NCBI RefSeq assembly: GCF_013778455.1
Contig: NZ_JACEHE010000009.1
Coordinates: 186,001 to 250,000 of the forward strand
Direction of reading: 5' to 3'
DNA: 64,000 nucleotides
Source of the DNA: Streptomyces himalayensis subsp. himalayensis
Lineage (GTDB): Bacteria > Actinomycetota > Actinomycetes > Streptomycetales > Streptomycetaceae
The notes beneath the pieces are model-generated. The model had not been told where the DNA came from and made no database searches. It worked only from the letters and a program-made list of their open reading frames with translations. Positions 9,887-17,405 of this stretch are shown here, in pieces (position 1 is the stretch's first letter; each line of letters starts with the position of its first letter). The position numbers and the translations under genes are program-made.

Positions 9887-9982
9887 CACTCCCGCACCCC
9901 CGCAGCACTCCCGCAGGCCTCCCGCAGCACTCCCGCAGGCCTCCCGCAGCCCTCCCGCGGGCCTCGCGCAGCCCTCTCGCGG
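9887..9982. repeat. 11-bp tandem repeat
   Basis: Units CACTCCCGCAG and GCCTCCCGCAG alternate at 9906, 9917, 9928 and 9939. Degenerate units continue every 11 bp to 9982, and one partial unit precedes. The first 22-bp pair is duplicated exactly. It lies 90 bp before the metallo-hydrolase start. Confidence 0.8.
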
Positions 9983-10072
9983 TGCCTACGGCGTGGTAGG
10001 CACCGCCGCGGAGGGTACCGATCCATCAGAGGGTGCTGGAGCGCCGGGACAGCCGAGGCACCTGGAGGACTG

Positions 10073-11437
10073 ATGGGTTTCACCGACGATCATCTGATGT
10101 CGCTGGCCGACGCCGGGCTGGGCAACAGCGCCTATCTCGTCGACCTCGGCGACGGGCGGGCCCTGGCCGTGGACGCGAGCCGGGACCTGCGTGGCCTGCG
10201 GAAGGCGGCGGAGCGGCACGGGCTGCGGATCGCGTTCGCCGCCGACACCCACCTGCACGCCGACTTCCTGACCGGATCCGTGCAGCTGGCGCACGACGAG
10301 GGGGCCACGGTCCTCGCGTCCGCCGCCGGGCACCGTGCGTATCCTCACCGGCCTCTGCGCGACGGCGACGAGGTGGACGTGAGCGGACTGACCCTGCGGG
10401 CGCTGGCCACGCCCGGCCACACCGACGAGCACCTGTCCTACCTGCTGCTGGACGGCGCCCGCGCCCTCGGCGTGTTCACCGGCGGATCGCTGATCGTCGG
10501 CTCCGCCGCCCGGACCGATCTGCTGGGCGCCGACCGAACGGAGGAGTTCGCCCGAGCCCAGTACCGCTCGTTGAGGCGGCTCGCCAGACTGCCGGACGAG
10601 GTGGCCGTCTGGCCCACGCACGGCGCGGGCTCCTTCTGCACGGCCCCGGCCGGCGCGAAACGCACCACGACCCTCGGCGACCAGCGCTCCTCCAACCCCC
10701 TGCTCACGGCCCCTGACGAGGACGCCTTCGTACGGCAGCTGCTGGGGAGCCTCGGTTCCTACCCGGCGTACTTCGACAGGCTCACCGAGATCAACCGGCG
10801 CGGACCCGCGGTCTTGGGCTCGCAGCCCCGGCTGGCCCCGCTGACGCCGGCAGACGTACGGGCCGCGGTCGCCCGTGGTGCACAGATCGTGGACGTACGC
10901 CCGGTGGCTCACTTCGCGACCGGACACATCCCGGGCGCGATCTCCATTCGGCTGCGCGAGCAGTTCGCCACCTGGCTGGGCTGGCTGCTGCCCCCGGACG
11001 CCCCTCTCGTCTTCATCGCCGCACCCGGGCAGGACCTCGCCGAAGTCATCTGGCAGGCCCTGAAGATCGGGTACGAGCGACTGGCCGGACATCTCGCAGG
11101 GGGCATGGACGCCTGGGACTCTGACGGCGGAGAGCAGCAGAACGTCGAGCTCGTTACGGCCGACCAGATCGGCGACCGCCCGGTCCTCGACATCCGGCAG
11201 CGGTCCGAGCACGTTGCGGGGCACATCCCGGGCGCGGTCAGTGTCGAGCTCGGCGAGCTGGCGGCCCGTGCGGACGAGGCACCGGCCGATGTGGTGGTCG
11301 CCTGTGGGCGCGGCCTGCGCGCCATGACCGCCGCGAGCATCCTGCAACGCGCCGGCCGGCACGACGTCGCCGCCCTCGTCGGAGGGCCTGACGACTGGGC
11401 CCGCGCCACGGGGCTCCAGTTGGAGGCAGGCGAGTGA
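10073..11437 (+). CDS. metallo-beta-lactamase fold hydrolase with two rhodanese domains
   Basis: The 454-residue protein joins an MBL domain (about 1-210) to two rhodanese domains (about 255-345 and 355-450). The metal motif is 'ADTHLHADFLTGS', with Phe after the Asp rather than the His of the classical HxHxDH; such variants are known in the family. Further ligands are in 'TPGHTDEHLSY'. The first rhodanese lacks the active-site Cys ('IAAPGQDLAEV'); the second keeps it ('VACGRGLRAMTA'). MBL-rhodanese fusions are persulfide dioxygenases or related sulfur-handling enzymes. A GGAGGA site precedes ATG 10073. It is monocistronic. Confidence 0.85.
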   Translation: MGFTDDHLMSLADAGLGNSAYLVDLGDGRALAVDASRDLRGLRKAAERHGLRIAFAADTHLHADFLTGSVQLAHDEGATVLASAAGHRAYPHRPLRDGDEVDVSGLTLRALATPGHTDEHLSYLLLDGARALGVFTGGSLIVGSAARTDLLGADRTEEFARAQYRSLRRLARLPDEVAVWPTHGAGSFCTAPAGAKRTTTLGDQRSSNPLLTAPDEDAFVRQLLGSLGSYPAYFDRLTEINRRGPAVLGSQPRLAPLTPADVRAAVARGAQIVDVRPVAHFATGHIPGAISIRLREQFATWLGWLLPPDAPLVFIAAPGQDLAEVIWQALKIGYERLAGHLAGGMDAWDSDGGEQQNVELVTADQIGDRPVLDIRQRSEHVAGHIPGAVSVELGELAARADEAPADVVVACGRGLRAMTAASILQRAGRHDVAALVGGPDDWARATGLQLEAGE

Positions 11438-11470
11438 CCGCTTACGGAAGGGCCGGTGACGCCCGCCTGC

Positions 11471-12169
11471 TCAATCGCCGAGGAACGCCTCCACAGCCGC
11501 CAGGAACTCCTTCGGACGAGTCTCGTGCACGAGGTGGCCGGCGTCGATCGTGACCAGCCGGGTGTCGGGGAGGCGGTCCGCGAGAACGGCGATGTGGTCC
11601 TGCGGGATGAGGCTAGTTGGGCCGCCGCCGACAAGCAGCGTGGGCATGGTGATCCTCCCCATGTGCTCCCACCACACTGGATCGGGCGTGTTGCGCTGTT
11701 CATCGGTCTGGAGGACCATCGCCCAGTCGAAGGGCAGGTCGGCGTCCCGGCGTTCCGCCGGCGGGCGTGGCGGGTTCAGCGGGAAGGGGGCGGGCACGTC
11801 CTCGAGTACGAGGCGGCGTACACGCTCCGGGTGCTGCTGCGCGAGCAGGTACGCGGCGGCTCCGCCGAGGGAGTGCCCGACGAGATCGACGCGCTCGATA
11901 CCGAGGACGGTGAGGAAGGCGAGCACGTCGTCGCGCATCGACTCGTACGTGTACGTGCCGGGCCAGTCGCTGCGGCCGTGCCCGCGCAGATCCAGGGCGT
12001 AGACGCGGCGCGCGGCGGACAATGGGCTGGCGATCCAGTCCCAGTCCGTGCTGTCGGCGCCACGGCAGTGGAGCAGCACGGCGGGCGCCGCACCGGGTGG
12101 GGCGTCGTCAGATCCCCAAGCACGGTAGGCGAGCCTGATTCCGTTCGCCCGAACAGTTTGGGTGTCCAT
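11471..12169 (-). CDS. alpha/beta hydrolase
   Basis: The 232-residue protein has the alpha/beta-hydrolase fold. The nucleophile elbow is 'LVGHSLGGAAAY' and the likely catalytic His lies in 'TIDAGHLVHETRP'. 'LDLRGHGRSDWPG' is the usual strand-turn before it. The substrate is not predictable. I start at ATG 12169 (MDTQTVRANGIRLAYRAWG), where the fold begins; the frame is open 36 codons upstream in Arg-rich sequence. It converges on the MBL-rhodanese gene with only 33 nt between stops. Confidence 0.85.
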   Translation of the reverse strand: MDTQTVRANGIRLAYRAWGSDDAPPGAAPAVLLHCRGADSTDWDWIASPLSAARRVYALDLRGHGRSDWPGTYTYESMRDDVLAFLTVLGIERVDLVGHSLGGAAAYLLAQQHPERVRRLVLEDVPAPFPLNPPRPPAERRDADLPFDWAMVLQTDEQRNTPDPVWWEHMGRITMPTLLVGGGPTSLIPQDHIAVLADRLPDTRLVTIDAGHLVHETRPKEFLAAVEAFLGD

Positions 12170-12334
12170 GCCAGTGACCGTAACCCGCGGGTCGTGCGGT
12201 ACCCGTCCAGTAGGCGTGAGCGCAGCGTTCAGCCTCCGGCGAATGAGGTCACGGTGCGCCCGGCGCACCTCACGCAACTCTCCTTCACGTACTGAAGCGG
12301 TCCCGTAGCTCCCTCTTTCCCTCCACAGTGCGGC

Positions 12335-12730
12335 TTACGGGATGGTCGACGCTTCACAGCCGGCCCAACGGCGAAGGCTCCACGTCCTGGCCCCCACAAT
12401 GTCCTGGGGCGCTGTGTTTCTGGTTGCGATCTCGATGTTGCACGAGGCGTTGGTGTCGGCGTTGCCGGACTAGCCGCACGTGGGGTTCTTGCAGTCGAAG
12501 CGGGCCTGTGTCTCGCGGCTGCCGGGCATGCTGTAGCCGCACGCGTGGCAGCACAGAGAGGTGTTCGGGGCGGGAGCTTTGGTCAGGTGTCCGCCCCGGT
12601 CGGCGAGCTTGTACTCGAGCATGGTGACCGTGCGGCCCCACGCCTCGCCTGCGATCGAGCGGTTCAGTCCGGCCTTCTGCCGGACGTTCTTGCCTGGGGC
12701 TTCCACAGTTCCCCTGGCGGACTTGACCAT
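12335..12730 (-). pseudogene. TnpB (IS200/IS605-type OrfB) C-terminal remnant
   Basis: The minus strand encodes the end of a TnpB-like protein: 'KNVRQKAGLNRSIAGEAWG' then a zinc ribbon with CHAC and CKNPTC. The frame then meets a TAG (12470-12472) where the intact family has a residue after the last Cys. Past this stop the same frame continues as 'SGNADTNASCNIEIATRN', the normal TnpB tail, to a TAA at 12335. The N-terminal RuvC part is missing. So this is a truncated, nonsense-mutated remnant, next to the acyl-CoA synthetase gene. Confidence 0.8.
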
Positions 12731-12790
12731 GTTCGACCCAAGGTTCCTGGTGGTAGAAGGCGAGCTTGGTCGGGGGCAGCCTCGTGGAGA

Positions 12791-14341
12791 TCACACAGCC
12801 CGCGTGCGCCCCTCCCAGTACGGCTCGCGCAGCCGCCGCTTGTACAGCTTGCCGTTGGGGTCGCGCGGCATCGACGCGATGAAGTCCACGCTCTTGGGCC
12901 GCTTGTACCCGGCGAGTTGGCGCTCGCAGTGGGCGAGGATGTCGGCGGCCAGGGCCTCACCGGGCTCGTGGCCTTCGGCGGGTTCGACGACGGCCTTGAC
13001 CTCCTCGCCCCAGTCGTCGTGCGGGATGCCGAAGGCGGCGGCGTCGGCGACCGCGGGATGAGTAAGGAGGGCGGCCTCGATCTCGGCGGGGTAGATGTTG
13101 ACGCCGCCCGAGATGATCATGTCGATCTTGCGGTCGCGGAGGTAGAGGTACCCGTCCTCGTCGAGGAACCCGAGGTCGCCGACGGTGAAGAAGTCGCCGA
13201 TGCGGTTCTGCTTCGTCTTGGAATCGTCCTTGTGGTAGCTGAAGCCGGCGGTCGTCATCTTCATATAGACCGTGCCGAGTTCGCCGGCCGGCAGCCGCTT
13301 GCCGTCGTCGTCGAAGATCGCGAGTTCGCTGATGGGCCAGGCCTTGCCGACCGTGCCGGGCTTCTTCAGCCAGTCCTCGGCGGTGGCGAAGGCGCCGCCG
13401 CCCTCGCTGGCCGCGTAGTACTCCTCCACGCAGCTCCCCCACCAGTCGATCATCGCCCGCTTCACATGGTCGGGGCACGGTGCGGCGCCGTGGATGGCGT
13501 GTCGCATGGACGACACGTCGTAGGCGGCCCGCACCTCGTCGGGCAGCGCGAGCAGGCGGTGGAACTGGGTGGGGACCATGTGCGTGTGGGTGCACCGGTA
13601 CTGGTCGATGAGGCGCAGCATCTCCTCGGGTGTCCACTTGTCCATCAGCACCAGTTGGTGGCCGATGTGCAGCGAAGAGCCCGCGAACTGGAGCACCGCC
13701 GTGTGGTACAGCGGCGAACACACGAGATGCACGTTGTCGTCGAACGGCTTGATGCCGAAGATGCCGAGGAAGCCGCCGAGATAGGCCTCCTCGGGCAGTT
13801 TGTCCTGCAGCGGCCTGCGGATGCCGCGGGGGCGGCCGGTGGTGCCAGACGTGTAGTTCATGACCCAGCCGAGGGTGCGGTCGGCTGGCGCGGAATCGGG
13901 CTGTCCGTCGAGGAGTTCGGCGTACGGACGGAAGCCTTCAACGGCGCCGACGGCGTACCGGTTCCCGGCCGGGAGCTTCGCCTCGTCGGCGGCCTGCCGC
14001 GCGGTGCTGGCGAACCGCTCGTGTGCGATGAGCACTTTGGCGCCGGAGTCGGCGACGATCCAGGCGATCTCGGGTCCGACGAGGTGGTGGTTGACGGGCA
14101 CGAGGTAGAAACCGGCCTGCTGAGCGGCCAGATACGCTGTGAAGAACTCGACCCCGTTGGGCAACACGACCGCGAACGCGTCGCCCCGCTCGAGCCCGGC
14201 GGCGCGCAGCCCGTGCACCACACGGTTGGCAGCGGCGAGCAGGCGGCCTGCCGTCCACTGGTCTCCGTCGGGCGCGATGAGGATCGGGCGGTCCGGGTCC
14301 GCGGCCGCCTGCGCCCAGAAACCGTTCGGGCTCCCGCTCAT
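12791..14341 (-). CDS. acyl-CoA synthetase (FadD family)
   Basis: This 516-residue ATP-dependent acyl-CoA ligase has the ATP loop 'NYTSGTTGRPRGIRRP', A5 motif 'YYAASEGGG', hinge 'DRKIDMIISGGVNIYPAE' and C-terminal 'PRDPNGKLYKRRLR'. It belongs to a different FadD branch from the enzyme at 7511. The frame is open far upstream to 16111, but that is the shadow of the neighbouring genes. ATG 14341 overlaps the stop of the monooxygenase gene (ATGA), so the two are coupled. The substrate is unknown; neighbours suggest a lipid or terpenoid acid. Confidence 0.88.
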   Translation of the reverse strand: MSGSPNGFWAQAAADPDRPILIAPDGDQWTAGRLLAAANRVVHGLRAAGLERGDAFAVVLPNGVEFFTAYLAAQQAGFYLVPVNHHLVGPEIAWIVADSGAKVLIAHERFASTARQAADEAKLPAGNRYAVGAVEGFRPYAELLDGQPDSAPADRTLGWVMNYTSGTTGRPRGIRRPLQDKLPEEAYLGGFLGIFGIKPFDDNVHLVCSPLYHTAVLQFAGSSLHIGHQLVLMDKWTPEEMLRLIDQYRCTHTHMVPTQFHRLLALPDEVRAAYDVSSMRHAIHGAAPCPDHVKRAMIDWWGSCVEEYYAASEGGGAFATAEDWLKKPGTVGKAWPISELAIFDDDGKRLPAGELGTVYMKMTTAGFSYHKDDSKTKQNRIGDFFTVGDLGFLDEDGYLYLRDRKIDMIISGGVNIYPAEIEAALLTHPAVADAAAFGIPHDDWGEEVKAVVEPAEGHEPGEALAADILAHCERQLAGYKRPKSVDFIASMPRDPNGKLYKRRLREPYWEGRTRAV

Positions 14342-15447
14342 CGCAGCCCCCTTCCCGCGATGCGGTTGAGGCGGTCGACGGCGCGCTCGAAACCGCGGGT
14401 CAGGTCGTCGAAGGCGGCCTGGACGCTGCGTTCGCTGTTCATGCGGCCGACGATCTGCCCGACGGGCGTGCCGAGCAGCGGCTCGACCTCGTACTTCTGG
14501 ATACGCGAGACGGCCTCGGCGACGAGCAGGCCCTGGAGGGGCATGGGAAGCGGGCCTGGCCCTGCCGGATCGTCCCAGGCGTCGGTCCACTCGGTGCGCA
14601 GCTGACGGGCGGGCTTGCCGGTAAGGGCGCGGGAACGGACCGTGTCGCCCGATCCGGCGGCCAGAAGCTTGCGCGTCAGCGCCCGCGAATGGAGCTCGGC
14701 CTCGGTGGTGGTCAGCCATAGAGAGCCGAGCCATACACCTTGAGCGCCGAGGGTGAGCGCGGCCGCTACTTGTTCGCCGCTGCCGATGCCGCCCGCGGCC
14801 AGCACGGGCAACGGCGCGACCGCCTCGACGGCTTCGGGGGTGAGCACCATGGATGCGATCTCTCCGGTGTGGCCGCCCGCTTCGTACCCCTGGGCGACCA
14901 CGATGTCGATGCCCGCGTCGGCGTGCTTGCGTGCGTGCCGTGCGCTGCCCGCGAGGGCCGCCACGAGCACGCCCTGGTCGTGGGCCCGCTTGATGACGTC
15001 CGCGGGCGGCGAGCCCAGGGCGTTGGCGAGGAGTCTGATCGGATAGTCGAAGGCGACGTCGAGTTGGGTGCGGGCCACCTGTTCCATCCAGCCGGTGATG
15101 CGCCAGCCGGACGCCTCGCCCTCGGCGAGTTGGGGTACGCCGTGCTTGGCGAGCGTTTCCTTGACGAACTGCCGGTGCCCTTCCGGGATCATCGCCTCGA
15201 CATCGGCCTCGGTGACGCCCTCCACCTTCTTGGCGGGCATGACGACGTCGAGGCCGTACGGCTTGCCTTCGACGTGGGCCTCGATCCAGTCGAGATCGCG
15301 TTTCAGCTCGTCGGGGGCTGTGTAGCGGACAGCGCCGAGCACCCCGAATCCGCCGGCCCTGCTGATGGCGGCGGCCACCGCCGGGAACGGCGTGAAGCCG
15401 AAGATGGCGTGCTCGATCCCCAGTTTCTTGCTCAGCTCCGTCTCCAT
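14338..15447 (-). CDS. nitronate monooxygenase family flavoprotein
   Basis: The 369-residue protein is an FMN-dependent TIM-barrel enzyme of the nitronate monooxygenase/2-nitropropane dioxygenase family. Visible motifs are 'GIEHAIFGFTPFPAVAAA', 'VVAQGYEAGGHTGEIAS' with the conserved His, and the FMN phosphate loop 'VLAAGGIGSGEQVAAAL'. It resembles mycobacterial Rv1533 more than the steroid enzyme IpdC. The native substrate may be an acyl-CoA or a toxic nitronate. It is the first gene of a two-gene operon with the FadD. A palindrome shared with the fadD19 promoter lies 44 nt upstream. Confidence 0.87.
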   Translation of the reverse strand: METELSKKLGIEHAIFGFTPFPAVAAAISRAGGFGVLGAVRYTAPDELKRDLDWIEAHVEGKPYGLDVVMPAKKVEGVTEADVEAMIPEGHRQFVKETLAKHGVPQLAEGEASGWRITGWMEQVARTQLDVAFDYPIRLLANALGSPPADVIKRAHDQGVLVAALAGSARHARKHADAGIDIVVAQGYEAGGHTGEIASMVLTPEAVEAVAPLPVLAAGGIGSGEQVAAALTLGAQGVWLGSLWLTTTEAELHSRALTRKLLAAGSGDTVRSRALTGKPARQLRTEWTDAWDDPAGPGPLPMPLQGLLVAEAVSRIQKYEVEPLLGTPVGQIVGRMNSERSVQAAFDDLTRGFERAVDRLNRIAGRGLR

Positions 15448-15490
15448 GGGCGCAGGATGCCGCAGCGGCTCGGACGACGGAAGAGATTTT

Positions 15491-15505
15491 CTGATGCAGT
15501 GTCAG
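15491..15505. promoter_or_regulatory. CTGA-N7-TCAG operator, second copy
   Basis: CTGATGCAGTGTCAG has the same outer arms, length and flanks (TT before, ATTT after) as the perfect palindrome at 7374-7388. It sits 44 nt before the nitronate monooxygenase start. The inner bases differ, so it may be a weaker site for the same regulator. Confidence 0.5.
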
Positions 15506-15551
15506 ATTTTTGCCGTGCCGGACACTTCGCGGTGCGGGCCGTCGACGTGTG

Positions 15552-17102
15552 CTACTGCCCGAGTACGGCCATGGCCGCGTTGTGCCCGGGGATCCCGCTG
15601 ACACCACCGCCGCGGACCGCGCCCGCGCCGCACAGCAGGACGTTCGCGTGCCGGGTCTCCACACCCCAGCGTCCCGTGCCCTCCTGGACGTACGGGAAGG
15701 CGAGGTCGCGGTGGAAGATGTTGCCGCCGGGCAGCCGCAGGTCTCGTTCGAGGTCGAGTGGGGTCTTGGCCTCGATGCAGGGTCTGCCGTCCGCGTCGGT
15801 GGCGAGGCAGTCCGCGAGGGGTTCGGCGAGGTGGGCGTCGAGCTGGGCCAGGGTCGACTTGAGCAGTTCTTCGCGGGCGCCGTCGTTGTCGCGCTCGAAG
15901 AGCCGGGCGGGGGTGTGCAGGCCGAAGAGGGTGAGCGTCTGGTAGCCGCGCTCCACGAGGTCCGGGCCGAGGATGGTGGGGTCCGTGAGCGAGTGGCAGT
16001 AGATCTCGGAGGGCGGGGCACTGGGCAGCCGTCCGGCGGCGGCCTCGGCGTGGGCGGCGGCCAGCTGGTCGTAGCCCTCGGCGATGTGGAAGGTCCCGGC
16101 GAACGCCTCACGCGGGTCCACGGCGGTGTCGCGCAGCCGCGGCAGTCGCTTCAACAGCATGTTGACCTTCAGCTGGGCCCCTTCGGCGGGTACGGGCGGT
16201 TCGTCGCCGAGGAGGGATGCCAGCACCTGGGGTGAGGCGCCCACGAGGACATGGCGCGCGGCGACGGTGCCTTCGCCCTCCCGCGTCCGGTACGTGACGT
16301 CCGCCTTCCGTCCGTCCGTCTCGACGCGGGTCGCCTCATGCCCGGTGACGATCTCCGCGCCGGCCGTGCGTGCGGCTGAGGCGAGAGCGTCGGTCAGGGC
16401 GCCCATGCCGCCGACCGGCACGTCCCAGTCACCCGTTCCCCCGCCGATGACGTGGTAGAGGAAGCAGCGGTTCTGCTTCAGGGACGGGTCGTGGGCGTCC
16501 GCGAAGGTGCCGATGAGAGCGTCGGTGAGGGCGACGCCGCGGACCAGGTCGTCGGAGAAGCGCGCCTCGATCGCCGCACCGATGGGCTCTTCGAACAGCA
16601 TGCGCCAGGCCCCGTCGTCGTCGATGCGGCGGCGCAGCTCGTCGCGGTCGGGCAGTGGCTCCGTCAGCGTCGGGAAGACGCGTTCGGCGACGCGGCGGGT
16701 CGTGTCGTAGAAGGCGAGCCATGACGTGTACTCGGCATCGCCGCCGGTGAGCCGCTCGAACGACTCCCGAGTGCGGTCGGGGCCGCCGCCGACGAGCAGT
16801 CCCGTCGCGCGGCCGGCCCGCTCGACGGGTGTGTACGAGGACACGGTGCGCTTCCGGGTGGTGAAGGTCAGGTCCAGGTCGCGGACGATCTTCTGCGGGA
16901 GCAGGCTCACCAGGTACGAGTAGCGGGAGAGGCGGGCGTCGACCCCGGCGAAGGGGCGGGTCGACACCGCGGCGCCGCCCGTGCTGCCGAGCCGCTCCAG
17001 CAGCAGCACGGAGCGGCCGGCGCGGGCGAGGTAGGCGGCGGCGACGAGGCCGTTGTGGCCTCCGCCGACGATGACGACGTCGTAGTGCTCGCGTGCAGGC
17101 AT
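15552..17102 (-). CDS. FAD-dependent oxidoreductase (PYROXD2/phytoene desaturase-like)
   Basis: The 516-residue protein starts with a dinucleotide-binding motif 'YDVVIVGGGHNGLVAAAYL' and a conserved 'VLLLERLGSTGGAAVSTRPF'. It ends with the FAD-binding 'NVLLCGAGAVRGGGVSGIPG'. This is the PYROXD2/CrtI-like family. Bacterial members oxidise lipid or terpenoid-type substrates, though few are characterised. I start at ATG 17102; the apparent 80-codon extension to 17342 is translation through an intergenic repeat. It runs in the same direction as the monooxygenase-FadD pair, with 104 nt between, so it may share their pathway. Confidence 0.85.
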   Translation of the reverse strand: MPAREHYDVVIVGGGHNGLVAAAYLARAGRSVLLLERLGSTGGAAVSTRPFAGVDARLSRYSYLVSLLPQKIVRDLDLTFTTRKRTVSSYTPVERAGRATGLLVGGGPDRTRESFERLTGGDAEYTSWLAFYDTTRRVAERVFPTLTEPLPDRDELRRRIDDDGAWRMLFEEPIGAAIEARFSDDLVRGVALTDALIGTFADAHDPSLKQNRCFLYHVIGGGTGDWDVPVGGMGALTDALASAARTAGAEIVTGHEATRVETDGRKADVTYRTREGEGTVAARHVLVGASPQVLASLLGDEPPVPAEGAQLKVNMLLKRLPRLRDTAVDPREAFAGTFHIAEGYDQLAAAHAEAAAGRLPSAPPSEIYCHSLTDPTILGPDLVERGYQTLTLFGLHTPARLFERDNDGAREELLKSTLAQLDAHLAEPLADCLATDADGRPCIEAKTPLDLERDLRLPGGNIFHRDLAFPYVQEGTGRWGVETRHANVLLCGAGAVRGGGVSGIPGHNAAMAVLGQ

Positions 17103-17405
17103 GGTTCTTCGTAACACGGGAGTGGCTGCTGTGGGCAGCCCTGCTCTCAGCGGAGAGGGCGTGCCCCCACCGTTGTGGGCGGTCGTTCCGCGACGCAGAG
17201 GCGCAGGCACGCCCACCGTTGTGGGCAGGCGTTCCTCCCCAGCTACCGATGGAGGTGCCCCCAGGCGATGGGGGTCCGGTCCCCCTACTCTGGGAGCACC
17301 TCCCAGGCCCTTAAGGCACTGGGGGGAGGAACGACCGCCCACAGCGGGTCAGCGGTGGCGGCCCCGCGGTCAGCACCGGGGCGGGCCCCGATCAGAGGCG
17401 GCACC
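17103..17405. repeat. MITE-like intergenic inverted repeat element
   Basis: TGTGGGCGGTCGTTCC at 17174-17189 is mirrored exactly as GGAACGACCGCCCACA at 17328-17343. A second direct copy of the left motif (CACCGTTGTGGGC, then GGCGTTCC) lies at 17214-17235. A weaker one is near 17130. I know this CCACCGTTGTGGGC/GTCGTTCC type of sequence from intergenic regions of other Streptomyces. It lies between the kinase and oxidoreductase genes and holds no gene. Confidence 0.7.

Larger units (their letters stand above)
9179..10072. other. 894-bp gene-poor interval with three repeat types
   Basis: No well-supported gene occupies this stretch. It holds a Streptomyces-type hairpin repeat (9238-9267), a degenerate 21-24 bp tandem array (9342-9712) and an 11-bp tandem array (9887-9982). 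Long overlapping open frames on both strands come from the repeat composition. One small minus-strand frame (9619-9882) is listed separately as doubtful. Confidence 0.8.

Noticed and set aside
9088..9999. Several 100-220 residue frames on both strands
   Set aside because: They come from GC-rich tandem repeats without codon bias; only 9619-9882 keeps a little support.
14338..15447. Assignment of the flavoprotein as the steroid enzyme IpdC
   Set aside because: Its N-terminus and central motifs resemble the Rv1533 branch of the family rather than IpdC.
12791..16111. A single open frame of 1106 residues covering acyl-CoA synthetase, monooxygenase and part of the oxidoreductase
   Set aside because: Only the last 516 residues are protein-like. 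The rest is an antisense/out-of-frame shadow of two well-supported genes.
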